A stretch of 64,000 bases of DNA from Micromonospora antibiotica (GCF_017599305.1 NZ_JAGFWR010000003.1:391936-455935), one strand, 5' to 3'. Counted from the first letter of the stretch, positions 7,251-18,169 are shown. Numbers and translations are program-made. Notes: generated by a model from the sequence alone, not told the origin.

Positions 7251-8717
7251 GTGCCAGAAACCCGATTCCTCCGTCGGCGGCCGGCGCTGGTCGCCGCCAC
7301 CACCACCCTCCTGCTCGTCGGTGCCGTCGCCGCCCAGACCGAAGCCTCGGCGGCTGCCGCCGGATGCCAGGTCAGCTATGCGGTCAGCTCGTCCTGGCAG
7401 GGCGGCTTCGGCGCCAACGTCACCATCACCAACCTCGGTGACGCGGTGAACGGGTGGCAACTGACCTGGAACTACGCCGCCGGACAGACCATCACCCAGC
7501 TGTGGAACGGCAGCTACACCCAGGCCGGCGCCCAGGTCACCGTCACCAACGCCAGCTACAACGCCACGATCCCCACCAACGGCACCGCCAGCTTCGGCTT
7601 CAACGGCGCGTGGACCGGCAGCAACCCCGCCCCCACCTCGTTCAGCCTCAACGGCACCACCTGCACCGGCGGGGTGAACCCGACCACCGGACCACCACCG
7701 ACCACGCCCCCGCCGACCACACCGCCGCCCACCACCCCGCCACCGACCACCCCACCGCCGGGCACCAGCCAGCCGTGTGACATCTACGCCGCCGGGGGCA
7801 CCGCCTGCATCGCGGCGCACAGCACCACCCGGGCGCTCTACGCCGCCTACAACGGCTCGCTCTACCAGGTGCGCCGGTCCTCGGACAACACCACCCGCAA
7901 CATCGGCGTGCTGTCGCCGGGCGGGCGGGCCAACGCCGCCAGCCAGGACAGCTTCTGCGCGAACACCACCTGCGTCATCACGATCATCTTCGACCAGTCC
8001 GGACGCGGCAACAACCTCGGCTACCAGGGTGCCGGCGGGGTCGGTGGCGCCGTCCAGCCGGCGGTGGCGAACAAGGAGTCGCTGACGGTCGGCGGCGACA
8101 AGGTGTACTCGCTCTACATCCCCGGTAAGAGCAGCTACTGGCGTGACGGTCACCTGACCGGGGTGCCGACCGGCGCCGCGCCGGAGGGCATGTACATGGT
8201 CACCAGCGGCACCCACGTCAACAGCGGCTGCTGCTTCGACTACGGCAACAGCGAGACCACCCGGCGGGCCGACGGCGCGGGCGCGATGGACGCGATCTAC
8301 TTCGGCACCAGCTGCTGGTTCGGTGGCTGCTCCGGCTCCGGGCCCTGGGTGCAGGCCGACCTGGAGTACGGCCTCTACCCCGGCGGCAGCAGCTCGTGGA
8401 ACTCCAACCAGCGGGCGTTCACCAGCAAGTTCGTCACCGCCACCCTGAAGAACAACGGCACCTCCCGGTTCGCCATCAAGGGCAGCAACGCCCAGTCCGG
8501 CAGCCTCTACACCCTCTATGACGGGTCGCTGCCGCGCGGGTACAGCCCGATGAAGAAGCAGGGCGCGATCATCCTGGGCAGCGGCGGGGACTGCTGCATC
8601 GACAACACCAACCAGAGCGTCGGCACCTTCTACGAGGGGGCGATGGTCGCCGGCTACCCGTCGGACGCCACCGAGAACGCGGTACAGGCCAACATCACCG
8701 CCGCCGGCTACCGCTGA
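7251..8717 (+). CDS. Secreted CBM2-GH54 alpha-L-arabinofuranosidase
   Basis: Predicted to release arabinose side chains from arabinoxylan or arabinan. The GTG at 7251 is chosen for the AGGAG 6 nt upstream and the signal peptide (RRRPALVAATTTLLLVGAV, then AAA). Residues about 40-140 form a CBM2 (GCQVSYAVSSSWQGGFGANV). A (P)PTT-repeat linker leads to a GH54-type catalytic domain beginning CDIYAAGGTACIAAHSTTRALY, with the FDQSGRGNNL and GSGGDCCIDNTNQS motifs typical of the family. Fungal GH54 enzymes end in an arabinose-binding CBM42. Here that domain is absent and a CBM2 at the N-terminus replaces it. The following gene starts 21 nt later, so the two are probably cotranscribed. Confidence 0.9.
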   Translation: MPETRFLRRRPALVAATTTLLLVGAVAAQTEASAAAAGCQVSYAVSSSWQGGFGANVTITNLGDAVNGWQLTWNYAAGQTITQLWNGSYTQAGAQVTVTNASYNATIPTNGTASFGFNGAWTGSNPAPTSFSLNGTTCTGGVNPTTGPPPTTPPPTTPPPTTPPPTTPPPGTSQPCDIYAAGGTACIAAHSTTRALYAAYNGSLYQVRRSSDNTTRNIGVLSPGGRANAASQDSFCANTTCVITIIFDQSGRGNNLGYQGAGGVGGAVQPAVANKESLTVGGDKVYSLYIPGKSSYWRDGHLTGVPTGAAPEGMYMVTSGTHVNSGCCFDYGNSETTRRADGAGAMDAIYFGTSCWFGGCSGSGPWVQADLEYGLYPGGSSSWNSNQRAFTSKFVTATLKNNGTSRFAIKGSNAQSGSLYTLYDGSLPRGYSPMKKQGAIILGSGGDCCIDNTNQSVGTFYEGAMVAGYPSDATENAVQANITAAGYR

Positions 8718-8738
8718 TCCGGTGATCGAGGAGGTCCG

Positions 8739-10568
8739 ATGCAGCACCGTGTCATCCATTCAGCGACCCGACGGGCGGCGGTCCTGCTGGCCGCCACCGT
8801 CCTGCTCGTGACGAACCTGGTCGGCGTCGGCGCCCCACAGCCGGCGCAGGCGTGGGACAACGGCGTCGCCGACACCCCACCGATGGGCTGGAACAGCTAC
8901 GACTCGTTCAACTGGAGCGTCACCGAGGCCGACGTCCGGGCCAACGCCGACTACATGGGCGCGAACCTGCGCAAGTACGGCTGGCAGTACATCGTCGTCG
9001 ACTGGGCGTGGTACTTCCCCGGGCAGCACAACGGCAGCCCCAACCAGGACGCCAACCTGCAACCCCGGCTCCGGATGGACGCCAATGGGCGGCTGCTGCC
9101 CGACACCACCCGGTTCCCGTCGGCGGCCGGCGACAACGGGTTCAAACCGCTGGCCGACCACGTGCACGCCCAGGGGCTGAAGTTCGGCGTCCACCTGATG
9201 CGGGGCATCCCCCGGCAGGCGGTCGCGGACAACGTGCCGATCCTCGGCACCTCGTGCCGGGCCAACCAGATCGACGCCGGCAACAGCGCGGCCTGGCTCA
9301 ACCTGATGTGGGGGCTGGACATGTCCAACCCCTGCGCGCAGGCGTACCTCGACTCGGTGTTCCAGCTGCTGGCCGGATGGGGCGTCGACTTCGTCAAGGT
9401 CGACGACATCGCCGCGCCTACCTACCGGCAGGCGGAGGTCGAGGGTTACCGGACGGCGATCGGGCGCAGCGGCCGGCCGATGGTGCTGAGCCTGTCGCCG
9501 GGGGCCACGCCGCTGTCCGCCGGCCCGCACGTGCAGAACAACGCGCACATGTGGCGGATCGTCAACGACCTGTGGGACAACTGGTCGTCGGTGGACGCCC
9601 TGTTCGACCAGTTACGCAACTGGACGCCGTACCGCAGGGCGGGGGCCTGGCCCGACCCGGACATGATCCCGATCGGCCGGCTGTCGAAGCACGGCCCGGT
9701 CGGCTCGCCGCGCTACTCCAACCTCAGCGCGGACGAGCAGCGCACCCTGATGTCGCTCTGGGTGATCAACCGGGCGCCGCTGATGTGGGGCGGCAACCTG
9801 GTGGAGAACCGGCCGGCGGAGCTGGCGTTGATGACCAACAGCGCGGTGCTGGCGGTCGACCAGCGCAGCGCCAACAACCGCCAGCTCACCGGCGGCACCC
9901 GGCAGGTGTGGGTCGCCGACGTGCCGGACAGCACGGACCGGTACGTCGCGCTGTTCAACCGGGAGGGCGCGGCGGCCACCGTGTCGGTGAACCTGGCCGA
10001 CCTGGGCATCGGCTCGGCAACCGCCACCGACCTCTGGTCCGGCGCGGCCCTGGGCACCTCGACCGGGACGTTCAGCCGTCCGCTGCCCGCCCACGGTGCC
10101 GGGCTCTACCGGCTGACGCCGCAGACCACCACCCCGACCCCGACGACGTACACGCTGACCGCCCGGCACAGCGCGAAGCTGCTCGACGTCAACAACGCCG
10201 CCACGACCGACGGCGCGAACGTCGTGCAGTGGGCCGCGAACGGTCAGGCCAACCAGCGGTGGCGGTTCTCCGACGTCGGCGGCGGCTGGTCCACGGTGGT
10301 GAGCGTCAACAGCGGCAAGTGCCTCGACGTCTACGGCGGCGCGGGCACGACCGCCGACGGCGCCCGGGTGGTGCAGTGGACCTGCAACGGGGGCACCAAC
10401 CAGCAGTGGCGGCTCCAGGACGTCGGTGACGGCCAGGTGCAGCTGGTGGCCCGGCACAGCAACAAGTGTCTCGACGTGCTCAACGCCGGGCTGACCGACG
10501 GGGTGCAGGTCGTGCAGTGGACCTGCGGCGCCGGCACGAACCAGCAGTGGCGGCGTACGCCGGTGTGA
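8739..10568 (+). CDS. Secreted GH27 alpha-galactosidase-like enzyme with ricin-type lectin
   Basis: Second GH27 enzyme of the island, about 609 residues. GAGGAGG stands 7 nt before the ATG. A signal peptide ending AQA precedes TPPMGWNSYDSF. The nucleophile segment is DFVKVDD, and the acid/base motif is PDPDMIP. The C-terminal 140 residues are a ricin-type beta-trefoil with three repeats (NQRWRF, NQQWRL, NQQWRR). It differs from the GH27 at 497 in the WDNGVA N-terminus and in lacking the YDWC cysteine context, so its substrate may differ (for example beta-L-arabinopyranoside, which some GH27 enzymes use). Codon 9612-9614 is TTA, the rare leucine codon read by the developmental tRNA in actinomycetes. 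Confidence 0.9.
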   Translation: MQHRVIHSATRRAAVLLAATVLLVTNLVGVGAPQPAQAWDNGVADTPPMGWNSYDSFNWSVTEADVRANADYMGANLRKYGWQYIVVDWAWYFPGQHNGSPNQDANLQPRLRMDANGRLLPDTTRFPSAAGDNGFKPLADHVHAQGLKFGVHLMRGIPRQAVADNVPILGTSCRANQIDAGNSAAWLNLMWGLDMSNPCAQAYLDSVFQLLAGWGVDFVKVDDIAAPTYRQAEVEGYRTAIGRSGRPMVLSLSPGATPLSAGPHVQNNAHMWRIVNDLWDNWSSVDALFDQLRNWTPYRRAGAWPDPDMIPIGRLSKHGPVGSPRYSNLSADEQRTLMSLWVINRAPLMWGGNLVENRPAELALMTNSAVLAVDQRSANNRQLTGGTRQVWVADVPDSTDRYVALFNREGAAATVSVNLADLGIGSATATDLWSGAALGTSTGTFSRPLPAHGAGLYRLTPQTTTPTPTTYTLTARHSAKLLDVNNAATTDGANVVQWAANGQANQRWRFSDVGGGWSTVVSVNSGKCLDVYGGAGTTADGARVVQWTCNGGTNQQWRLQDVGDGQVQLVARHSNKCLDVLNAGLTDGVQVVQWTCGAGTNQQWRRTPV

Positions 10569-10597
10569 CAGGGCGGACGATGCTCCGCCGGTGAGGA

Positions 10598-10634
10598 GGG
10601 CGCAGGGCCGGGATCGTCTCCCGGCCCTGCGCCC
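10598..10634. terminator. Terminator after the GH27 gene
   Basis: A perfect 16-bp GC-rich stem (10598-10613 with 10619-10634) has a 5-nt loop. It lies 30 nt beyond the stop codon of the plus-strand gene. Confidence 0.75.
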
Positions 10635-10687
10635 TGCCGCGTGGGCCGCACCGCGTCTGCCGCGCCGGCCGCCGCGCGGACGCGACT

Positions 10688-10722
10688 GCGGGGTGGGGCA
10701 CCTCGGCGGTGCCCCACCCCGC
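10688..10722. terminator. Second terminator, facing the minus-strand esterase
   Basis: A perfect 15-bp stem (10688-10702 with 10708-10722) has a 5-nt loop. It lies 20 nt past the stop of the minus-strand esterase gene. Together with the hairpin at 10598 it insulates the converging operons. Confidence 0.7.
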
Positions 10723-10741
10723 AGGAGGTGGAAACTCCCGG

Positions 10742-12058
10742 TCAGGCGGCGGTGCAGGTCGGGGTCACACCCGCCGCGCTGCCCGTGCCCTGGAAACCGA
10801 ACTCGGTCGACTGACCGGCACCGAGCGCACCGTTGTAGTCCACGTTCGTGAACCGCACCGTCCCGGAGTTACCACTGGCCGTCGCCGACCACGTCCCGGT
10901 CACACTCGTCCCACCCGGCAGGGTCACGCTCACCGTCCACCCACGGGTACCCGACGAACCCGCGGTCACCTTCACCGTCGCCACGAAACCACCCGTCCAC
11001 GAATTCAACGACACCGACGCCGAACAGCCACCGGTGGCCGGCGGGGTCGTGGGCGGCGGCGTCGTGGGGTTCGGCGGAGTGGTCGGCGGCGGCGTCGTCG
11101 GGTTCGGCGGCGTCGTCGGCGGCGGCGTGGTGGGGCTGGCGCTGTCGAAGCCCAGGAAGCGGACGGCCTGCGCGGCGTCGAACGGGATGGAGTGCCCGTA
11201 GCCCTGGAAGCTGATCGCCTCCACCGGCGCGGTGCCCCCGGTGCCGCCGTAGCGGGTACGGGTGGCGCTGGTCTGCGGGTAGTCGGTAGAGCTGGGGGTC
11301 TGCGCGACACCGAGCACGTTGGTCCACTGCTTGACCTGCTCGCCGAAATTGACGTAGCTCAGCGTGGTGTCCGTGGTGCCGTGCCAGATCTGCATCCGGG
11401 GCCGCTTGCCGGTGTAACCGGGGTAGGCGTTGCGGACCAGGTCACCCCACTGCTGGGGGGTCTTCACGATCCGCCCGCCGGAGCAGTCGCTGTTCCACTC
11501 CGAGCCGTTGGTGGTGGCGAAGCAGCCGAACGGGACACCGGAGGAGCTGACCCCGGCGTTGAACACGTCCGGATAGACCCCCGCCATCACGTTGGTCATC
11601 ATCGCGCCGGAGGAGAACCCGGCGACGCCGATCCGGTTCGCGTCGACCGGGTAGCGGTTCCGCACGTAGTCGATCATCGACATGAGGCCCACCGGGTCGC
11701 TGCCGCCGTTGCGCCGCAGCGCCTGCGGGGATGAGACGTCCCAGCACTTGCTGCTGCGGGTCACCGACGGGTAGATCACGATGTAGCCGTAGCGGTCGGC
11801 CAGCGAGCTGAGTCCGAAACCGGTGTGCAGCGCCGGGCCGCTGCCGGTGCAGTAGTGCAGGGCCAGCAGCAGCGCCGGCCGGGCGGCCACCCGGTCGGGC
11901 ACGTACAGGTGCATCTGCAGGTTGGTCGGGTTGGTGCCGAAGTTGGTCACCTGGGTCAGCGTCGCGGCCGACGCCGGGTTGGGGGCCGCGACCACGGCCG
12001 TGACGGTCGCCAGGGCGGTCGCCAGCGCGGCGGCCAGCAGTGCGAGTCGGGGTTTCAT
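10742..12058 (-). CDS. Secreted CE1/PHB-depolymerase-like esterase with C-terminal CBM2 (paralogue)
   Basis: A 438-residue paralogue of the esterase at 5762, with a signal peptide ending ASAA. The catalytic part keeps the HYCTGSG region, the nucleophile elbow VAGFSSGAMMTN, the disulphide-type cysteines (CFATTNGSEWNSDCSGG) and a late GHSIP histidine. A threonine/proline linker (TPPPTTPPNP repeats) joins it to a C-terminal CBM2 ([17 protein letters not shown]). The DNA of that CBM2 is almost identical to the CBM2 of the neighbouring xylanase, although the catalytic parts are unrelated. The ATG at 12058 has GAGGAA about 8 nt upstream. A role in deacetylating or de-feruloylating xylan beside the GH10 xylanase is inferred from context. 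Confidence 0.9.
   Translation of the reverse strand: MKPRLALLAAALATALATVTAVVAAPNPASAATLTQVTNFGTNPTNLQMHLYVPDRVAARPALLLALHYCTGSGPALHTGFGLSSLADRYGYIVIYPSVTRSSKCWDVSSPQALRRNGGSDPVGLMSMIDYVRNRYPVDANRIGVAGFSSGAMMTNVMAGVYPDVFNAGVSSSGVPFGCFATTNGSEWNSDCSGGRIVKTPQQWGDLVRNAYPGYTGKRPRMQIWHGTTDTTLSYVNFGEQVKQWTNVLGVAQTPSSTDYPQTSATRTRYGGTGGTAPVEAISFQGYGHSIPFDAAQAVRFLGFDSASPTTPPPTTPPNPTTPPPTTPPNPTTPPPTTPPATGGCSASVSLNSWTGGFVATVKVTAGSSGTRGWTVSVTLPGGTSVTGTWSATASGNSGTVRFTNVDYNGALGAGQSTEFGFQGTGSAAGVTPTCTAA
10749..11023. repeat. CBM2-coding direct repeat, copy 1
   Basis: These 275 bp match 12301-12575 with a single mismatch (A at 11003, G at 12555). The identity begins near the end of both genes and stops abruptly at the CBM2-linker junction, which indicates recent duplication or gene conversion of the binding module. 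Confidence 0.9.
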
Positions 12059-12207
12059 CGGCGGTTCCTCTGTCGGAGTCGGTGGTCAGCGACGGACGAC
12101 GGGCCCTCCCGGCGTGCGGGACGACGGTCCGGACCGGCCCGGTCCGGGGCTGGCCGACGATGGTCCGGCCGGGGCACGTCGCACCGGCCGGCGGGTCGGG
12201 GGTGATG

Positions 12208-12251
12208 CACCGCCGGCCCGACCCGGGTGCGCCCGGGTCGGGCCGGCGGTG
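12208..12251 (-). terminator. Strong terminator after the xylanase gene
   Basis: A perfect 20-bp stem (12208-12227 with 12232-12251) closes a 4-nt loop. It lies just downstream of the GH10 stop codon on the minus strand and separates it from the esterase gene, which therefore probably has its own promoter. Confidence 0.75.
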
Positions 12252-12293
12252 GTGGTACTCAACTGACGCTGGTGCTCAATCTGACGGTGGTAC

Positions 12294-14157
<1,864 letters not shown>

Positions 14158-14254
14158 GTCGTAGCGATCTGTCCGGGTCGATCCGACCGTCCACCGTCGC
14201 CGCCGGGCGGGCCGGCGGGCCGGGAGTTTCTCGCGGCGATCGAGATCGGCACGC

Positions 14255-14304
14255 GGACCGGCCCGCCACGCCCGACCGACCGGGTCCGGCGGGGCGGGCG
14301 GTCC
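14255..14304 (-). terminator. Candidate terminator of the third LacI gene
   Basis: GGACCGGCCCGCC (14255-14267) pairs with GGCGGGCGGTCC (14293-14304) with one bulged G. It lies about 70 nt downstream of the minus-strand LacI stop. Confidence 0.4.
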
Positions 14305-14371
14305 AGGTGCTGACCGGGCAGCACGTGGGCGGACCGGGCAGCACGCGGGCGGTCGCGGGGCGGCCGTCCCG

Positions 14372-15424
14372 TCAGGTCGCCGGGGGCGCGGTGCTCTGCC
14401 GGACGGTGAGGGTGGTCGCCAGCTCTAGGCGGACCTGGCCGGTCGGCTCCCCCCGGCCGAGCGCGAGCGCCAACTCGGTGGCGGTGGCCGCCATCTCGAT
14501 CAACGGCTGGTGCACGGTGGTCAGCGCCGGATCGACCAGGGCGGCCATCGGCAGGTCGTCGAAGCCGACGACGCTGAGGTCGGCGGGAATCCGCAGCCCC
14601 AGCGACCGGGCCGCCTGGTAGACGCCCAGGGCCTGCAGGTCGTTGCACGCGAAGATGGCGGTCGGCCGGTCGGGCCGGCGGAGCAGGTCGAGCGCCGCGG
14701 CCTGGCCGTCGGCGGGGTTCAGGCCGGTGTGCACGACCAGGTCGGCGGTCACCGGCAGGCCGGCCGCCTCCAGGGCGGACCGGTGGCCGTCCAGTCGGGC
14801 CCGGCAGCACAGGACGTGTTCCGGGCCACCGATCATCGCGATCCGTCGGTGACCGAGCCCGATCAGGTGGCGGGTGGCCGACCGGCCGCCGGCCCAGTTC
14901 GTCGCACCGACGAACGGCACGTCCTCGGGCAGCTCGGTGGTGGGGTCGAAGACCACGAACGGGATGCCCCGGGCCCGTAGCCGCTGGTGGTCCTCCGCGC
15001 CCAGTTGGGCCACCATCACCAGGCAGTCCGGCCGGCGGGCGAGGGTGTCGTCGATCCAGTACCGGATCGCGTTGCGTTGCGGCCCGAACTCCGTCAGCAC
15101 GACGCCGACGCGCTGCTGCCGGGCCGCCCGCTCGACGCCCCGGATGATCTCCAGGCCCCACATGTCCTCGATCTCGTCGAAGACCAGCTCCATGATGTTG
15201 CTGCGGGTCGCCGGGGCGGTCCTGCGGTAGCCGTGGTGACTGATCGCCGCCTCGACGCGGGCCCGGGTGTCCGCCGCGACACCGGACCTACCGTTGATCA
15301 CCTTCGACACGGTCGGAATCGACACGCCGGCTGACTCCGCGATCGCCGCGATCGTCACCGGTCTGGTCGGATCGACGAACGACGCCAGGTCGCCGCCCGG
15401 CCTGCCCGACTCGACGTGCCTCAA
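14372..15424 (-). CDS. LacI-family transcriptional regulator
   Basis: A 350-residue LacI/GalR regulator. The HTH is VTIAAIAESAGVSIPTVSKVINGRSG (about residues 20-42). The sensor domain ends with LSVVGFDDLPMAALVDPALTTVHQP. The TTG at 15424 is preferred because GAGGAGGAG lies 6 nt upstream. An ATG at 15466 is in frame but has no ribosome site. Its HTH and the phrase following it (NGRSGVAADTRARVEAAI) closely resemble those of the regulator at 2455, so the two are near paralogues. This one, however, has no integrase-like N-terminal domain. It sits between the xylanase and the GH5 glucanase and is divergent from the latter, so control of one or both is likely. Confidence 0.88.
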   Translation of the reverse strand: MRHVESGRPGGDLASFVDPTRPVTIAAIAESAGVSIPTVSKVINGRSGVAADTRARVEAAISHHGYRRTAPATRSNIMELVFDEIEDMWGLEIIRGVERAARQQRVGVVLTEFGPQRNAIRYWIDDTLARRPDCLVMVAQLGAEDHQRLRARGIPFVVFDPTTELPEDVPFVGATNWAGGRSATRHLIGLGHRRIAMIGGPEHVLCCRARLDGHRSALEAAGLPVTADLVVHTGLNPADGQAAALDLLRRPDRPTAIFACNDLQALGVYQAARSLGLRIPADLSVVGFDDLPMAALVDPALTTVHQPLIEMAATATELALALGRGEPTGQVRLELATTLTVRQSTAPPAT

Positions 15425-15974
15425 TCCGGCCTCCTCCTCTGCGGCGGCTGCCGGTCGGGCCGGCATCGCCACGCGACCGGGCCGCCGGCACCGTTCAGGG
15501 AAACCAGGATAACCCGGCGGCCGGCGTCCGACCCCGACGCACATTCGGGGGTACGACCAAGAGTTTCCGTCATCTGTCGATCTGAACTCAGCACCTCCCG
15601 GTGTTCCCGTGTCGCCACCGGGGCCAGACCAGCGGGCCAGGCCCCGGACAACCCGGGAACTTCCCCTCCATTGACGTGCGTCAACCGACACTTGTATGGT
15701 CTGCGACGGAAACTTTCCGAGTCCATCCTCCGATTGTTTCCAGGCGGGAGCCTCGCCATTCCGTACGGACGCACTGGGCAGCGTCCGTATCCGCCACGCC
15801 CGGCCGTGCCGTCGGACGGTCACGCCCGCCCGGCGCAACCCCGTTCTCCCGGTTGCGGTGGCCCGGTGCGGTGGCCCCACCCGATCCGGTTCACCCCGGA
15901 CCCGTCAGGGCGGCCCGGTCGGCGAGACGTCCGACGACCCCAACCACCGTGCCACCATGGCGAGGAGTTCCCAG
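15425..15974. other. Divergent region between LacI gene and GH5 gene
   Basis: 550 bp without a gene. The supported content is the promoter and operator at 15671-15719. The GH5 transcript would carry a ~260-nt leader in which nothing recognisable was found. Confidence 0.5.
15671..15719 (+). promoter_or_regulatory. Promoter and GGAAACTTTCC operator upstream of the GH5 gene
   Basis: TTGACG (15671-15676), an 18-nt spacer and TATGGT (15695-15700) form a good housekeeping promoter. The perfect palindrome CGGAAACTTTCCG (15707-15719) covers the expected transcription start. It resembles the GAAA-N-TTTC elements known upstream of Streptomyces xylanase genes. The -35 element is also part of a TTGACG-TG-CGTCAA inverted repeat (15671-15684). 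Confidence 0.65.
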
Positions 15975-18080
15975 ATGAGTTCACACCACCTCCGAAGAAT
16001 GCGGCGGCGGGCCGGCCTGCTCGCCGGCGCACTTGCCGCACTGCTGTTCGCGGGCCTGATGATCACCGGCAGCGCCCAGGCCGCCGCCGGCTGCCGGGTG
16101 GCGTACACCGTGCCGTCGCAGTGGCAGGGCGGATTCACCGCCGACGTGCAGGTCACCAACCTCGGTGACGCGATCAACGGCTGGACGTTGACCTGGTCCT
16201 TCCCGGCCGGCCAGCGCGTCACCCAGGCGTGGAACTCGACGGTCACCGCCGCCGGCAGCCAGGTCACCGCGAAGAACCTGAGCTACAACGCGGCGATCGC
16301 CACCAACGGCACGGTCTCCTTCGGCTTCAACGGGTCGTGGACGGGCAGCAACCCCGTACCGACCTCGTTCACCCTCAACGGCGTCGCGTGCACCGGGAAC
16401 CCGGGCGGCACCCCGACCGCCAGCCCCACCCAGACCCCGACGCCGACCCCCACCCCGACGCCGACGACCTCCCCGTCGCCGTCGCCGGGTGGGGACCCGA
16501 TGGCGACGGTGGCGGCGATGCAGCCCGGCTGGAACCTGGGCAACACCCTCGACGCCATTCCCGACGAGACCGCGTGGGGCAACCCGCTGACCACCCAGGC
16601 CCTGCTGCACCAGGTGCGCTCACAGGGCTACAACAGCATCCGCATCCCGGTGACCTGGACCGACCACACCGGTCCGGCGCCGACCTACACCATCGATCCG
16701 GTCTGGTTGGCGCGGGTCCGGCAGGTGGTCGACTGGTCGCTGGCCGAGGGCTTCTACGTGATGATCAACCTGCATCACGACTCCTGGCAGTGGATCAACA
16801 CGTACCCGGGCGACCGCACCACCGTCCTGAACCGGTACAACGCGTTGTGGACCCAGATCGCAACCACCTTCCGCGACCACCCGGCCAAGCTGGTCTTCGA
16901 GAACATCAACGAGCCGCAGTTCACCGGCACCTCCGACGACGCCCAGGGCGACGAGGTGCTGCGGGAGCTGCACCTGGCGTTCGTCCGCCTGATCCGCCAG
17001 TCCGGCGGCGGCAACGCCACCCGGCTGCTGGTGCTGCCCACCCTGCACACCAGCGGCGAGCAGGCCCGGATGGACGCGCTGAACACCACGCTCAGCCAGC
17101 TGCGCGACCCCAACATCGCCGCGACCATCCACTTCTACGGGTACTGGCCGTTCAGCGTCAACATCGCCGGCGGCACCCGCTACGACAGCAACGTCGAGCA
17201 GGACCTCGTCGGCACCTTCGAGCGGGCCCGCGCCTCCTTCGTCGCCCGCGGCATCCCCGTGATCATCGGTGAGTGGGCGCTGCTCAGCTACGACTACACC
17301 CGCCCCGGCATCATCGAACGCGGCGAACTGCTGAAGTTCTTCGAGGCCGTCGGCTACCACGCCCGCATCCGCAACCTCACCACCATGCTCTGGGACGCGG
17401 GATCCTTCCTCAACCGCCCCACGTTGCAGTGGCGGGACCAGGGCATCGCCGACCTGATGAAGGCGAACCTGACCACCCGCTCGGCCACCGCGTCCGCCGA
17501 CCAGGTCTACCTGCCGCGCAGCGGCACCATCACCAGCAGGTCGCTCACCCTCAACCTCAACGGCACGTCGTTCCAGGGCCTGCGGCAGGGCAGCACCAAC
17601 CTGGTCAACGGCACCGACTACACGGTCTCCGGCAGCACCCTCACGCTGACCGCGTCGGCGCTGAGCCGGCTGGCCGGCAACCGCGCCGCCGGGGTCAACG
17701 CCACCATCGAGGCCCGCTTCTCCCAGGGCGTGCCGTGGCAGATCAGCATCATCTCCTACGACCCGCCGACCCAGTCGGCGGCCAGCGGGACGACCAGCTC
17801 GTTCGCCATCCCCACCCAGTTCCGGGGTGACCAGCTCGCCACCATGGAGGCCAAGTACGCCGACGGCAGCGGCGCCGGACCGGCGAACTGGACCTCCTAC
17901 AAGGAGTTCTGGACGCACTTCCAACCGGACTACAGCGCCAACACCATCCTGCTGAAGCCGGAGTTCTTCGCCGAGGTCAACGACGGCCCGGTCACCCTGA
18001 CCTTCCACTTCTGGAGCGGTACACAGAAGACGTACCGGATCACGAAGTCCGGGAGCACGGTCACCGGCAGTCCGGCCTGA
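15975..18080 (+). CDS. Secreted CBM2-GH5 endoglucanase with X2/CBM46-type C-terminus
   Basis: A 701-residue endo-beta-glucanase or xyloglucanase. The ATG at 15975 follows GAGGAG, and a signal peptide ends SAQA. Residues about 35-140 are a CBM2 (GCRVAYTVPSQWQGGF). A Pro-Thr-Ser linker follows. The GH5 barrel (about 175-500) has PGWNLGNTLDA, the acid/base ENINEPQF, INLHHDSW, and the nucleophile in PVIIGEWALL. After it come an Ig-like X2 segment (DQVYLPRSGTITS, then GTDYTVSGSTLTL) and a final ~100 residues resembling CBM46 (FAIPTQFRGDQLATMEAKYADG). The GH5-X2-CBM46 order is known from Bacillus Cel5-type xyloglucanases (GH5_4), which suggests that subfamily. Confidence 0.9.
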   Translation: MSSHHLRRMRRRAGLLAGALAALLFAGLMITGSAQAAAGCRVAYTVPSQWQGGFTADVQVTNLGDAINGWTLTWSFPAGQRVTQAWNSTVTAAGSQVTAKNLSYNAAIATNGTVSFGFNGSWTGSNPVPTSFTLNGVACTGNPGGTPTASPTQTPTPTPTPTPTTSPSPSPGGDPMATVAAMQPGWNLGNTLDAIPDETAWGNPLTTQALLHQVRSQGYNSIRIPVTWTDHTGPAPTYTIDPVWLARVRQVVDWSLAEGFYVMINLHHDSWQWINTYPGDRTTVLNRYNALWTQIATTFRDHPAKLVFENINEPQFTGTSDDAQGDEVLRELHLAFVRLIRQSGGGNATRLLVLPTLHTSGEQARMDALNTTLSQLRDPNIAATIHFYGYWPFSVNIAGGTRYDSNVEQDLVGTFERARASFVARGIPVIIGEWALLSYDYTRPGIIERGELLKFFEAVGYHARIRNLTTMLWDAGSFLNRPTLQWRDQGIADLMKANLTTRSATASADQVYLPRSGTITSRSLTLNLNGTSFQGLRQGSTNLVNGTDYTVSGSTLTLTASALSRLAGNRAAGVNATIEARFSQGVPWQISIISYDPPTQSAASGTTSSFAIPTQFRGDQLATMEAKYADGSGAGPANWTSYKEFWTHFQPDYSANTILLKPEFFAEVNDGPVTLTFHFWSGTQKTYRITKSGSTVTGSPA

Positions 18081-18084
18081 GCCG

Positions 18085-18122
18085 GCCGGGGCGTCGCGGA
18101 CGATGGACCGCGACGCCCCGGC
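18085..18122. terminator. Terminator after the GH5 gene
   Basis: A perfect 15-bp stem (18085-18099 with 18108-18122) has an 8-nt loop and starts 5 nt beyond the stop codon. Confidence 0.75.
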
Positions 18123-18126
18123 CAAT

Positions 18127-18169
18127 GGGGTGAGGGTGTCCCTCCGGGCCTCTGGGGCACCCTCACCCC
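18127..18169. terminator. Terminator of the two-condensation-domain gene
   Basis: A perfect 12-bp stem, GGGGTGAGGGTG (18127-18138) with CACCCTCACCCC (18158-18169). It overlaps the stop codon of the minus-strand gene. Confidence 0.6.
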
